DNA of 64,000 bases from Nonomuraea sp. NBC_00507 (GCF_036013525.1 NZ_CP107853.1:3162001-3226000); one strand, 5' to 3'. Positions 17,686 to 26,886 are shown, numbered from the stretch's first letter. The notes: generated by a model from the letters alone, not told the origin. Made by a program: numbers and translations.

Positions 17686-19278
17686 TCACCTGCCGGCCCC
17701 GACCGGCTCGGCATCGGGACTGGCGGCTGGTGGGGCGGCGCTGCGCAGCGGGACCTGGCGGATGAAGAAGGCCACGACGATGCCGACTGCGGTCACGGCT
17801 GCACCCCAGGTGAACAGGGCGGTGATGCCGTCGGTGACGGCCTGCTGGAACAGGTGCCGCGCTGCTTCGGGCAGGGCACGCAGCGCTTGCGGGGTCATCG
17901 AGGCGGCGGAGGCGGCCACGCTCTGCGCGGCCGGCCCGGCACCGGCTAGGGAGTCGGCCAGCTGGCTGGTGTAGACGGCGCCGAGCAGGGAGACGCCGAG
18001 TGAGCTGCCCATGCTGCGCAGGAAGGTCGACACCCCGGTGCCCGCGCCCATGTCGCGCAGGTCGAGGCTGTTTTGGGCGATGAGGGTGCTCGTCTGCATC
18101 AGCGCGCCCATGCCGGCGCCCAGGACCACCATGTACAGGGCCGTCATCGTGGTGGTGGTGCCGAGGTCCATGGTGGCGAACAGCGCCAGGCCGGCGGTGA
18201 CGAGGATGGTGCCGATGATGGGCCACGATTTGTAGTGCCCCGTCCGGCCGATCAGCGCGCCGCCGGCCAGGCTGACGATCATCGCGGCGATCATCATCGG
18301 CATGAGCAGCAGGCCGCTGTTGGTGGCCGAGGCGCCCTGGACGAACTGCTGGAACTGCGGCAGGAAGCCGATGGCGCCGAACATGGCGAAACCCGAGATG
18401 AAGGCTACGGCCCCGGCCAGGGAGAAGTTGCGGCTCTTGAAGACTCGCAGCGGCATGATGGGCTCGGCTGTCCGCCGCTGGACGATCACGAAGGCGACGA
18501 ACCCGGCCACTGCCAGCGCCGCCAGGCCGAGGATCTGCGGCGAGCTCCAGTCGTACTGGGTGCCGCCCCAGCTGGTGATGAGCACCAGCGCGGTGATCCA
18601 CACCGTCAGCAGCGCGGTGCCCCACCAGTCGATCACGGCCTTGCCGGTGCCCTTGGGCAGCTTGGCCAGGGTGATCCAGCACAGGACTAGGGTGATGACG
18701 CCGAGCGGCAGGTTGACGTAGAAGGCCCAGCGCCAGCTGAGGTTGTCGGTGATGAAGCCGCCGACGAGCGGGCCGCCGATCATCGCCACCGGCATGGCGG
18801 CCATCATCACGCCCTGGTATTTGCTGCGATCCCGCGGCGGGATCATCTCCCCGATGATCGACAGGACGCCGACCATCAGGCCGCCCGCTCCGAGGCCTTG
18901 CAGGGCGCGGAAGCCGATCAGCTGCGCCATGTCCTGCGACATCCCGCACAGGACCGAGCCGACCAGGAAGAGCGCCACGGCGGTGACGAAGGTGATGCGC
19001 CGGCCGTACAGGTCGCCGAGCTTGCCCCAGATCGGCGTGGCCACGGTGGAGGCCAGGACATAGCCGGTGGTCACCCAGGCCAGGTGGTTCAGGCCGCCCA
19101 GCTCGCCGACGATGGTCGGCAGCGCCGGAGCGACGATCATGTTGTCGAGCATCGCCAGCAGCATGGCGATGACCAGACCGCTCATCGTCACAAGGATCTG
19201 GCGATGACTGAACCCCAGTCCGCCTTGCTGCCCCGGCGTCGGGGGACTTGGTGCGTCCTTCGTGCTCTCTTCTGCCAT
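17686..19278 (-). CDS. DHA2-family (14-TMS) MFS drug efflux pump
   Basis: A 530-residue proton-driven exporter with about 14 membrane segments. Motif A is GKLGDLYGRR between helices 2 and 3, and an LDNMIVAPALP segment gives the DHA2 motif D1-like start. Both support an EmrB/QacA-type multidrug efflux role. ATG 19278 is chosen for the MAEEST start; an in-frame ATG at 19296 is also possible. It is divergent from the TetR gene at 19496, and the two inverted repeats between them make repression by that TetR very likely. Substrate unknown. Confidence 0.92.
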   Translation of the reverse strand: MAEESTKDAPSPPTPGQQGGLGFSHRQILVTMSGLVIAMLLAMLDNMIVAPALPTIVGELGGLNHLAWVTTGYVLASTVATPIWGKLGDLYGRRITFVTAVALFLVGSVLCGMSQDMAQLIGFRALQGLGAGGLMVGVLSIIGEMIPPRDRSKYQGVMMAAMPVAMIGGPLVGGFITDNLSWRWAFYVNLPLGVITLVLCWITLAKLPKGTGKAVIDWWGTALLTVWITALVLITSWGGTQYDWSSPQILGLAALAVAGFVAFVIVQRRTAEPIMPLRVFKSRNFSLAGAVAFISGFAMFGAIGFLPQFQQFVQGASATNSGLLLMPMMIAAMIVSLAGGALIGRTGHYKSWPIIGTILVTAGLALFATMDLGTTTTMTALYMVVLGAGMGALMQTSTLIAQNSLDLRDMGAGTGVSTFLRSMGSSLGVSLLGAVYTSQLADSLAGAGPAAQSVAASAASMTPQALRALPEAARHLFQQAVTDGITALFTWGAAVTAVGIVVAFFIRQVPLRSAAPPAASPDAEPVGAGR

Positions 19279-19313
19279 CACGTGTGCTCCAGTCATTCGG
19301 ATAGAGATACCGG

Positions 19314-19345
19314 CCGGTCGGTGAGCGTACTTGCTAGTCGACCGG
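19314..19345. promoter_or_regulatory. Imperfect TetR operator next to the efflux-pump start
   Basis: CCGGTCG (19314-19320) and CGACCGG (19339-19345) are inverted arms around an imperfectly symmetric core (GTGAGC / TTGCTA). The site matches the stronger operator at 19405-19443 and lies 36 bp upstream of the MFS start, where binding would block that promoter. Confidence 0.65.
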
Positions 19346-19404
19346 TAAGTGATGGGGGAAAGGGTCTGGCCACGATCACGAGCGTTGTCGCGGCCGCATT
19401 GGCC

Positions 19405-19443
19405 TACCGGTCGGTTAGTAAGATACTTGCTAACCGACCGGTA
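19405..19443. promoter_or_regulatory. Strong TetR operator in the efflux-pump/tetR region
   Basis: TACCGGTCGGTTAG (19405-19418) is mirrored exactly by CTAACCGACCGGTA (19430-19443); allowing one mismatch the arms extend to 18 bp each around a 3-base centre. It is 53 bp upstream of the TetR start and is the likely autoregulatory operator. Confidence 0.82.
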
Positions 19444-19495
19444 AGCAACCGGGTGTAGACTTCGGGAGAGCTGAGCTTGGGAGCAAGGAAGAGCG

Positions 19496-20113
19496 ATGAC
19501 CGAGACGGAACAGGGGACGGCTCCGCGGCGCAAGGGCAGCCAGACGCGGGCCGACATCCAGCAGGCCGCGCTGACGCTGTTCACCGAGCGTGGCTACGAC
19601 GCCACCTCGATGCGCGAGATCGCCGAGCAGATCGGCATCACCAAGGCAGCGCTCTACTACCATTTCGACAGCAAAGAGGCGATCGTCCTCAGCCTCTTCC
19701 AAGAGAACATGCGCGCGCTCGACGACCTGCTGGACTGGGCCGCAGGCCAGCCGCTGACTCCCGAGCTGTCCGCCGAGTTCCTGGGCCGCTGGATCGTCCA
19801 GGGCGCCCGGGAGGGACTGCGGACCATGCGGTTCGTCGCCGCCAACCATGCCGCGCTGCGCACGGTGATGCCGCTGCGGCAGGGCGGCCCGCTGGACCGG
19901 GTCGACAGGGCGGCACGGCTCCTCCTCGGCCCCGACGCGCCGCTGGATGAGCGCCTGCGCATCCGCATGGCCCTGCTCAGCGTGCACAACGCCGTGATGG
20001 CGTCCCGGGGCACCGAGGCCACGGACGACGACATCCTCGCCATCGCCATGCACGCGGCGACTTTGCTGGTCGGCGACCTGTTCCCGGCGCCGCGTTTCCC
20101 CGTTTCCGAGTAA
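19496..20113 (+). CDS. TetR/AcrR-family repressor of the adjacent efflux pump
   Basis: A 205-residue regulator with N-terminal helix-turn-helix (SMREIAEQIGITKAALYYHF, about residues 37-56) and a divergent C-terminal ligand domain. It is divergent from the DHA2 pump gene with two near-identical inverted repeats between them, the classic drug-sensing arrangement: pump substrate binds TetR and releases both promoters. ATG 19496 lies a few bases after GGAAGAG. Confidence 0.92.
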   Translation: MTETEQGTAPRRKGSQTRADIQQAALTLFTERGYDATSMREIAEQIGITKAALYYHFDSKEAIVLSLFQENMRALDDLLDWAAGQPLTPELSAEFLGRWIVQGAREGLRTMRFVAANHAALRTVMPLRQGGPLDRVDRAARLLLGPDAPLDERLRIRMALLSVHNAVMASRGTEATDDDILAIAMHAATLLVGDLFPAPRFPVSE

Positions 20114-20177
20114 GCGCCGCTTGCGACGGCCCGAGCTCCTGCTCGACCACCCGCCTGCCGGCCTGGGTGAGCGGTGC

Positions 20178-20675
20178 TCAGTCGGGACGTCTGGCTGCCC
20201 GGGTGTGCAGGTCCCGCATCTCCTTGTCGAGGGGTGGCACCGGCCCTATGACAGGGATGTCGGGTGCGATCTCAGTGATCGGCAGGCTTCGCACGGGTGA
20301 GGCGGGGCGCCCGAGCGCTGTGCGCCACTCGGCGAGCTGTGCGGCGGAGTGGATGTAGATGATCCGGCCCAGCCCGACCCAGGCATGAGCCGCCGAGCAC
20401 ATCGGGCAGTGCTCGCCCGACGTGTATACCGTGGCAGTTGATCGCTGCCGTGGCGTGAGGTTCGCTGCCGCCCACCGGGATAGGGCGATCTCGGGGTGGG
20501 CGGTCGGGTCATTGGTGGTGGCCTCGCGGTTGCGGTCCTCAGCCAAGACGGCTCCATCGGCGTCCGTGAGAACGGATCCGAACGGGTCGTCGCCCGCATC
20601 GAGGGCTTCGGTGGCGAGCTCGATGCAACGGCGTAGATGCGTGAGGTCAGTGGATGTGAGATTGTCGACGGTCAT
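20178..20675 (-). CDS. Nucleoside/cytidine deaminase-family protein
   Basis: A 165-residue zinc deaminase of the guanine deaminase/TadA type. The zinc signature is present as HPE (in TAHPEIALSRW) and CPMC; the residue before the CxxC is His instead of the usual Pro (EHCPMC). ATG 20675 is chosen because GGGGAGG lies 7 bases upstream, within a slightly longer open frame. It follows the PhzF-like gene in the same direction, with the open frames touching, so both probably share a transcript. A role in purine or pterin salvage is only a guess. Confidence 0.85.
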   Translation of the reverse strand: MTVDNLTSTDLTHLRRCIELATEALDAGDDPFGSVLTDADGAVLAEDRNREATTNDPTAHPEIALSRWAAANLTPRQRSTATVYTSGEHCPMCSAAHAWVGLGRIIYIHSAAQLAEWRTALGRPASPVRSLPITEIAPDIPVIGPVPPLDKEMRDLHTRAARRPD

Positions 20676-20692
20676 CGTGGTCCTCCCCGGTT

Positions 20693-21583
20693 TCATGCAA
20701 GCCTGAGTTCTCCGCGACCCGTGACGATCCCGGACCCCGAGATCCGTACCCGGTCGCCGTTGACCTCGACCTGGATCCGGCTGGGCCGCCCGAGCTCATG
20801 GCCTTGCTCGATGACGACCAGACCCCCATCGACCCGCTGTGTCCGAGTGAGCAGGGCGGCGAGCGGGCCCGCAGCCGTGCCGGTGGCCGGATCCTCGACG
20901 ATGCCCACGGTGGGATTGAAGAACCGGCTGTAGGCGTCCGCCTTGGGCTCCCCGGGTGCGATGGTGTAGACGTAGCAGCCTTCGGCGCCCGCCTCGGCCA
21001 GGATCGCAGCCAAGGCCCGAGGCTCGACAGCGGTGCCGTCGACAGCCGGGCGATCGACCAGCGGGACGAGCAAGTGGGCCACTCCCGTGGAGCCGACCTG
21101 CGCCGGCTGATCAGGTGAAAGGTTCTCGGGCCTGAGTCCGAGTGCGGCAGCGAGGCGACGTGCGTCCTCGACCACGGGCCCGAACACGGGTGCGGACTGC
21201 TCCATCACAATCCGGACACCTCCCCCGGGCTGGCGGACGACCTCCACCGGCAGTACGTCCCCGCCGATCTCCTGCATCAGTGTCCGTGATGGTTCATCTC
21301 CGGTCAGTCCCTGATCGACGAGCCACAGCCAGGCGCCGAGTGCGTTGTGGCCGGCACCGTCGACTTCGGCGCCGATGGGAGTGAACGACCGCAGCCGCCA
21401 CGCGGCAGCCGGTTGGGTGGGCTGGAGCAGGAAGGTGGTCTCGGATTGGTTGAACTCGCGGGCGATGGCGCGCATCTGGTCCACGGTCAATCCGTCCGCG
21501 TCCGGCACCAGCGCCAGCGGGTTACCGGTCAGCGGGCGCTCAGCGAAGACATCAATGAAGAAGAACGGTGTCCATGTCGTCAT
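20693..21583 (-). CDS. PhzF-family isomerase-like protein
   Basis: A 296-residue PhzF/DapF-like protein: start FFFIDVFAERPLTGNPLA and the catalytic-Glu motif NQSETTF (near residue 45) are characteristic, with a second GTAAGPLAAL motif in the C-terminal half. Family members isomerise or epimerise small metabolites; most are not phenazine enzymes and no phz genes accompany this one. A decayed Lrp/AsnC-type regulator is divergent upstream (21611-21847). Confidence 0.9.
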   Translation of the reverse strand: MTTWTPFFFIDVFAERPLTGNPLALVPDADGLTVDQMRAIAREFNQSETTFLLQPTQPAAAWRLRSFTPIGAEVDGAGHNALGAWLWLVDQGLTGDEPSRTLMQEIGGDVLPVEVVRQPGGGVRIVMEQSAPVFGPVVEDARRLAAALGLRPENLSPDQPAQVGSTGVAHLLVPLVDRPAVDGTAVEPRALAAILAEAGAEGCYVYTIAPGEPKADAYSRFFNPTVGIVEDPATGTAAGPLAALLTRTQRVDGGLVVIEQGHELGRPSRIQVEVNGDRVRISGSGIVTGRGELRLA

Positions 21584-21610
21584 GAGGTCAAGGTTAGGGA
21601 TCTCGAATGG

Positions 21611-21847
21611 GTGTCACACCCCAAATCACCAGTCGGCAGTCTGCTGGACGACGTGGACCGTGCCCTGATCGCCGCCATCCAGACCGACGGCCGCGCGACC
21701 CTGGCCAGCAAGTGCGGGATGTACGTGCGCGTGGCTCAGCGGCGCAGTGACACGATTGAGCGTCCACGGTTCAACGTCGTCATCCGTGGCTACCCGGGCA
21801 CGGTCGTCGTCTGCTCGGCGGCCGGTGGTCGACTCAGCCATTGGTGA
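21611..21847 (+). pseudogene. Relic of an Lrp/AsnC-family regulator (N-terminal part)
   Basis: From GTG 21611 the frame reads SLLDDVDRALIAAIQTDGRATL, which is the first helix and turn of Lrp/AsnC regulators, then a blurred stretch (VRVAQRRSDTIE) and VIRGYPGTVVV, which recalls the family's GVIRGYxAVVD. The recognition helix is degraded and the effector domain is missing; the frame ends at 21847, inside the convergent secreted-protein gene. It is divergent from phzF-like 20693-21583, whose regulator it may once have been. Confidence 0.6.
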
Positions 21848-22277
21848 AGTATCGGTCGAAGCAATAGGATTGGTCGCCGCCCTGGACGTAGATGCAGATA
21901 TGGAACCTCGCTGGGCCGTCCAGCAAACTGACGTTCCAGCTGCGTGATGTCCCGTCATTGACGTAACGGGAGTTCCGAACCGTCCACGTTCCATCCGCCC
22001 GCCGGCTCGAGGTCGTTATCAGCACCCCATAGCCGTCACGGTTATCGTGGACAAACACTTCGTTGTTGTCCGTTCCGCCAGAACTCTGGTACCGATCCAC
22101 GAAGCCCGCGGTTCCGCCATAGGTGCCGCCCGCGGCGGCGGGCTTGTCGTAGTACAGGGTGAAGGTTGAGGCTTGTGCGGGAGTTGCCAAGGCCAGGAGC
22201 GTGGCCAAGGCCGCGGCCGATACGGCAAGGATTTGCCGTGTACTCTTCCAATGAGCCTTCTGTTGCGCCTTCGACAT
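21834..22277 (-). CDS. Small secreted protein, unknown function
   Basis: A 147-residue protein with a Sec signal peptide (basic start, hydrophobic AVSAAALATLLALATP, cleavage after AQA near residue 36). The mature part is about 110 residues, rich in Gly, Ser, Thr and Tyr, with just two cysteines near the C-terminus (HICIYV and SYCFD) that could form a disulfide. GGAAAGGA precedes ATG 22277. I do not recognise the family. It belongs to a local group of small secreted proteins with paired cysteines. Confidence 0.7.
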   Translation of the reverse strand: MSKAQQKAHWKSTRQILAVSAAALATLLALATPAQASTFTLYYDKPAAAGGTYGGTAGFVDRYQSSGGTDNNEVFVHDNRDGYGVLITTSSRRADGTWTVRNSRYVNDGTSRSWNVSLLDGPARFHICIYVQGGDQSYCFDRYFTNG

Positions 22278-22567
22278 CTTTACGGTCCTTTCCGAGCTCG
22301 ACTAGTACACGTCGCTGGATAACACGTGCTGAGCGAATCACACCTCAGGCGTCACGGACTCCTGGGTGATGACGAGCGCTTCCGTGGCGAGCGCCACGCT
22401 CAGCAATTTGCTTCGCGTCCTGGAACCCCTTTCGATGTGGTGGGCCGAATTTACGCGAGCGTAATGGAGGTCGGAATATTTCTGGAATATGGCCGGCCAT
22501 CCGGCGAGCAGGTGGGGCCGGTATTGGATCTTCTTGAGCTGGCCGCCTCCAAAGCCCGCTCGACCGT

Positions 22568-22711
22568 GTGACCTTCCTCGACCCCGACGTGGCTGGTGAC
22601 AAGTCGGTCACCGCCGCGGTCCAGCGGGTGATCGAGCGGTTCGGGCGGATTGACGTGCTGGTCAATGCTGAGCAGAGACGAGGCGCTGAGGGGCTGCCCT
22701 TTCGGATTTAG
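22568..22711 (+). pseudogene. Short SDR dehydrogenase relic
   Basis: From GTG 22568, 47 codons include VTAAVQRVIERFGRIDVLVN, the segment just before the NNAG motif of short-chain dehydrogenases, then NAEQRR and a stop. The Rossmann start and the catalytic part are absent. The rest of the 22278-22847 gap shows no gene I can support. Confidence 0.5.
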
Positions 22712-22859
22712 GAGAGGCGAGCCGGTCTCCGGCTGGGATACCTCACGTGTACCGAAGATGTTCTGTGCATATTCCGCCCTACGGCATTGTGGCGGACGGT
22801 CACTCGGTTGACCGTGCTGGGCTCCACAGGATGCGACGACACCGGGGATGGGAATGTTC

Positions 22860-23303
22860 ATGCGCAAAGGACAACGGCTCGCGTGGTTCATGGCGTCGGC
22901 GATGCTCGCTTTGGGGATAGTGGTCGGAGGCGGCGGGATGTCGACCGCCAGCGCCGACGAGATCAGGCCCTACCTCTACTGGTCGGAGACCAGGGGTCAA
23001 TGTGGTGGTGTGTGGACGAACTACCTCGGGACGCGGACCTACGACCCGAACACGCACAGCGTCAAGCGGCTGAAGAGGACTGAGACGACGTCGAGCAGCA
23101 TGACGAAGATCTACAACCAGAACGGCGTACGTCAGGCCAAGGTGTACGACGTTTGCACGCACGGACGCATCATCCGCAAGTTCAATCCGTCGGCTTATAG
23201 GCACCGGTCGATCAAGGTGAGCTACGTCTGTTACTCCGGTCGCTGCCGAGTCACCAGCGCCCTCTACGGCAGCTGGCTGAGCGGGACTGGCACCCCGCTG
23301 TAG
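22860..23303 (+). CDS. Small secreted protein, unknown function
   Basis: A 147-residue protein starting MRKGQRLAWFMASAMLALG; a Sec signal peptide with cleavage near ASADE (about residue 33) gives a mature basic protein of about 115 residues with four cysteines (RGQCGG, VYDVCTHG, YVCYSG, GRCRVT), spaced to allow two disulfides. Earlier in-frame ATGs at 22848 and 22854 exist; 22860 is preferred for the signal peptide and a GGGGATGGGA stretch upstream. Family not recognised. Confidence 0.62.
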   Translation: MRKGQRLAWFMASAMLALGIVVGGGGMSTASADEIRPYLYWSETRGQCGGVWTNYLGTRTYDPNTHSVKRLKRTETTSSSMTKIYNQNGVRQAKVYDVCTHGRIIRKFNPSAYRHRSIKVSYVCYSGRCRVTSALYGSWLSGTGTPL

Positions 23304-23655
23304 CGAATCATCCGCCCTCTCGCCTCCGCGGGTCAGCGGACGGTGCGGGGGCGGATGGCGCCGGCTTCCTCCCCTCGCCTTAGTGGGCGTTTGATTTGAG
23401 TAGATTGCGGCTTATGTTCTATGTATAGGCGGACGTGTTCTCCTGATTTACTACGCGGGCCATGGCATCGTGATCGGCGGCCAGTCCCCATGGCCGGAGT
23501 TTGAGCGTTCGTGATCTTGTCTTTGCTGGTCATGTGACTCGTGGTCGGGTCGTTCGGGGGACCGGCGGGTGCGGGGATGGTGCTGCGGGCCACGCGGTAG
23601 GTGGTCCTGGGGTTTCACGCGGGGAATGGCACCGCCGACCGTCAGTTGGCGGTCG
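23304..23655. other. 352-bp gap with only a doubtful caspase-like scrap
   Basis: No complete gene is visible. On the plus strand 23431-23513 reads LLIYYAGHGIVIGG before a stop. YYAGHG is the catalytic-His neighbourhood of caspase-like (C14) peptidases, so this could be a relic, but the match is too short to call. The remaining bases, up to the stop of the AfsR-like gene, show nothing. Confidence 0.3.
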
Positions 23656-26600
23656 TCAACGGCGACGTGTCGCCGAAGAGCCAGGCTGCCCTTCACGCGC
23701 GAGCCGGTCGTCCAGCGTTCTCGCGTCGTTCTCGTGCGAGATCCCGCGGAACAGTTCGCGGGCTTCGTTCCAAATGTTTGTGGCCGTCTGATGGTCGCCG
23801 GCGGCGTCGTGGGCGTCGCCGAGGGCGCAGAGCGTCCGCGCCAGGTAGGGGATCGAGCCGCGGGTCCGCCACATCCGGACCGAGCGTTCGAGGGTGGCGA
23901 TGGCGGCGGGCAGGTCTCCTTCGGCCAGGTCCAACTGCCCGAGAACGCTGAGCGCGTCGGCGAGATAATGGCCGAAGTTGCCGTCCTCGCTGTAAGCCAG
24001 CGTCAGTTCGGCGGTCGCCCTGGCCCGCTCGTCCCCGACCGTGGCGAACAGCTTCGAGAGGTAGAGCAGCGAGAACGTCTCCAGATAGCGGTAGTTCAAC
24101 CGCCGTGCCATTTCCAGGGACCTCTCCAGCAGTTCCTGGCCGCCCGCGATGTCACCGCAGAACGATTTCGCCGCGCCGAGGAACTGGGTGATCGTCGTGG
24201 TGTAGTGAGGGTTGCCGAGCGCCTCGGCGACCTTCGTGGCCTCCTCCAGGACCGAGAGCGCCCCTTGAGGGTCGTCCTCGCCGTGGATGATCGCCATCAC
24301 GTGATAGGCCCGCGCCTGGCCGCCGAGGTAGTCCGCGTCGGCGGCCGTCCGCAGAGCGCGCTCCGCCAGGGCGAGCGCTTGTGCACCACCGTTCCCGTCG
24401 GCCGTCATGCTCCAGGCGAGGGTCGCCAAGGCGTCGGCCATCCCGATCGGATCGTTCAGCATGGTGAACAGGCCGAGGAGCTGCGAAGCGCCGGCCCGCA
24501 TCCGTGTCATTGCCGGTCCGGGGCCCGGCGGTGAGTTCCAGGTGGTGACCTCCAGGAGGCCGCGCATCAGCACGGCCTCGCCGCGCTTGTCGCCGGTCTC
24601 ACGGCAGAGCGCGAGCGCCTGCTCGTGCATGCGCTGCCAGCCGTCGTACACGCCGCGCACGTTGAGGTACGTCTCGGTGGACCCCGCGAGGTCCCATGCG
24701 AGTTGGGTCAGGCGCGCCTCGCACGCTTGGGCGACCCCGGCCATCAGCGCGGCGTGCTCCGCGCCGAACCAGGCCATCGGGTCGGCCAGCAGCGGGCCGG
24801 AGACCGCCGCGGGCAGCCGCCATCGCGGAGCACGGCTGTGCATGCGTGCGTAGCAGGGGCCCGGTACGTGCTCCACCGCGACCTCCGCCAGCGCCAGCCA
24901 CGCACCCAGGGCCCGCTGGAGCGCGGCCTGGCGCTCGGGTTCCGAATCCTCGCGCTGCGCCCGCTCACGCGCGTACAACCGGATCAGGTCGTGGAACCGA
25001 TACCTGAGCCTGCCCGTCTCGTCCGTCCCGGTGAGGTTCAGCAGATGAGCGTCGACCAGGGTCTCGATCTCGTGTTCCGCCTGCCGTACCGGCACGTCCA
25101 GGAGGGCCGCCACCGCCCAGGAGGCGAAATCGGGCGCGTCGAGCAGTCCGGCCAGCCGGAAGGCCCGCTGCGCGCCCGCGGGAAGCGTCCGGTAGCTCAT
25201 CTCGAAACCCGCGCGGATGTCGAGGTCGCCCGCCACGAGTTCGTCCAGCCGGTGCCGTTCCTCCCCGAGGACGCCGGCGAGGTGGGACAGACTCCATTGC
25301 CTTCTGCCGAGGAGCCTGGCCGCCGAGATGCGGACCGCCAGCGGTACCCGGCCGCACAATCGGGTGATCTCCAGAGCGGCGTCCGGGTCGTCCTGGACGC
25401 GTTCGTCGCCGATGATCCTTCTCAGCAGGCCCATGGCCTGGGCCGACGGCAGGACGTCGAGTTCCAGCAGGCGCGCGCCCTCGAGACCGACCAGCCGGAC
25501 ACGTCCGGTGAGGAGCACGGCCGTGCCGGGAGCTCCGGGCAGGAGCGGCCGCACCTGCTCCTCCCCGGCGACATTGTCGAGCAGGATGAGAATTCTGCGT
25601 CCGGCCAGGCAGCTCCGGTAGAAGGCCACGCGTTCTTCGAGGGAGCCGGGTATGCCGGTGGTGCTGATGCCCAGTGCGAACAGGAACCGGCTGAGCACGT
25701 CCTCTGGGCGGGCAGGGTCGGCGGAGGCGCCGCGCAGGTCCGCGTAGAGCTGGCCGTCGGGAAAGTGACCCGCGATCCGGTGCGCGACGTGCACGGCGAG
25801 CGTGGTTTTGCCCAGGCCTCCCAGACCCGCGATGCTGGCCATGGCGACGGTGCCCGGCCGCGGTTTGGTGAGGGCCTCGGTGAGGTCCGCCACCTCGTCG
25901 TCTCTGCCCGTGAAATCCGCGATGTCCGGCGGCAACTCGGCGGGGGTGAGGGCCGCCTGAGGGTCAGGCATCGGGGCCGTGGCATGGACGGGACTGTCGG
26001 CGGGCAGGGCACGCATGTGGGCGTGCTGTACGTTCTCGCTCGGCTCGATGCCCAGATCATCCGGCACACGCGCGGCAAGGTCACGGTGGGCCCGTGTGGC
26101 CTCCGCCGGGGAGCCCGTGATCGTTGCCATGACGCGAGGAACGAGGTCGAGTGAGGGGTCCTGAGTGAGGATTCTCTGATGCATGTCGTGCAACTCTTCG
26201 GCCGGGTCCAGACCGGTCTCCTCGACCAGGATCTTGCGGGCACGCGTGTATTCGGCGAGCGCGTCCGCCCGCCGGCCACAGCGGTACAGCGCCAGCATCA
26301 GCTGCGCGCGCAGCCGCTCCCGCAGTGGGTACTGCCTGGTGAGCGCGGTCAGCTCGCCTAACAGCCCGGCGTGGCGTCCCAGCCTCAGGTCCACGGCGAT
26401 CCGCGACTGCAGGACCGACAGGCGGACCTCGTCCAGCCGCGCGGCCTCCGCGGCCAGCATCGGGACATCGGTCATGCCGACGAACGCGGGCCCGCGCCAG
26501 AGACTCAGCGCCTCGTGCAGGCGGCGGGTCGCCTCCTCCGGCTCGCCGGTGGCCTCCACCGCCTGCCCTGAGCCGGCCAAGTTCTCGAACCTCGCCGCAT

Positions 26601-26886
26601 CCAGCTCGTCCCGGGCCACCCGTACCAGATAGCCGGGGCCCTGCCGCACGACGCGAGCCCGGTCGCCCAGGTGCCGCCGGAGCCGGTGGACGTAGGTCTG
26701 CACATTCTTGGTGGCGCTCTTCGGAGGGGTGTTCCCCCACAGTGCCACGGCCAGTTGATCTTCCGACACCGGGTTACCCGCTTGGCACAGCAGAACCGCT
26801 AACAGCACCCGCGCCTTAGGCGTGCCGAGATCGAGCTGCTCACCCTCTCGCCACACCGCCAGCGGACCTAGTATCCCAAACTTCAT
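23656..26886 (-). CDS. AfsR/SARP-type regulator with BTAD, NB-ARC and TPR domains
   Basis: A 1076-residue cytosolic regulator. Residues 1-95: winged-helix DNA-binding domain of SARP type (MKFGILGPLAV, LLCQAGNPVSEDQLAVALWG). About 95-245: bacterial transcriptional activation domain. About 325-620: NB-ARC ATPase with P-loop GLGGLGKTTLA and the LILLDNV Walker B region. The remainder: TPR-like repeats (ALALAERALRTAADADY). ATG 26886 is preferred to the in-frame start at 26910 because MKFGILGPL is the family's beginning. Such proteins activate antibiotic or developmental genes; the target is unknown. No biosynthetic genes are adjacent. Confidence 0.9.
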   Translation of the reverse strand: MKFGILGPLAVWREGEQLDLGTPKARVLLAVLLCQAGNPVSEDQLAVALWGNTPPKSATKNVQTYVHRLRRHLGDRARVVRQGPGYLVRVARDELDAARFENLAGSGQAVEATGEPEEATRRLHEALSLWRGPAFVGMTDVPMLAAEAARLDEVRLSVLQSRIAVDLRLGRHAGLLGELTALTRQYPLRERLRAQLMLALYRCGRRADALAEYTRARKILVEETGLDPAEELHDMHQRILTQDPSLDLVPRVMATITGSPAEATRAHRDLAARVPDDLGIEPSENVQHAHMRALPADSPVHATAPMPDPQAALTPAELPPDIADFTGRDDEVADLTEALTKPRPGTVAMASIAGLGGLGKTTLAVHVAHRIAGHFPDGQLYADLRGASADPARPEDVLSRFLFALGISTTGIPGSLEERVAFYRSCLAGRRILILLDNVAGEEQVRPLLPGAPGTAVLLTGRVRLVGLEGARLLELDVLPSAQAMGLLRRIIGDERVQDDPDAALEITRLCGRVPLAVRISAARLLGRRQWSLSHLAGVLGEERHRLDELVAGDLDIRAGFEMSYRTLPAGAQRAFRLAGLLDAPDFASWAVAALLDVPVRQAEHEIETLVDAHLLNLTGTDETGRLRYRFHDLIRLYARERAQREDSEPERQAALQRALGAWLALAEVAVEHVPGPCYARMHSRAPRWRLPAAVSGPLLADPMAWFGAEHAALMAGVAQACEARLTQLAWDLAGSTETYLNVRGVYDGWQRMHEQALALCRETGDKRGEAVLMRGLLEVTTWNSPPGPGPAMTRMRAGASQLLGLFTMLNDPIGMADALATLAWSMTADGNGGAQALALAERALRTAADADYLGGQARAYHVMAIIHGEDDPQGALSVLEEATKVAEALGNPHYTTTITQFLGAAKSFCGDIAGGQELLERSLEMARRLNYRYLETFSLLYLSKLFATVGDERARATAELTLAYSEDGNFGHYLADALSVLGQLDLAEGDLPAAIATLERSVRMWRTRGSIPYLARTLCALGDAHDAAGDHQTATNIWNEARELFRGISHENDARTLDDRLAREGQPGSSATRRR

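Noticed and set aside
20693..21583. Phenazine biosynthesis cluster based on the PhzF-like gene
   Set aside because: No phzA-E/G genes are near; PhzF-fold proteins are common and mostly unrelated to phenazines.
24625..26154. Plus-strand open frame inside the AfsR-like gene
   Set aside because: Reads as low-complexity shadow of the NB-ARC and TPR region, with no ribosome site or motif.
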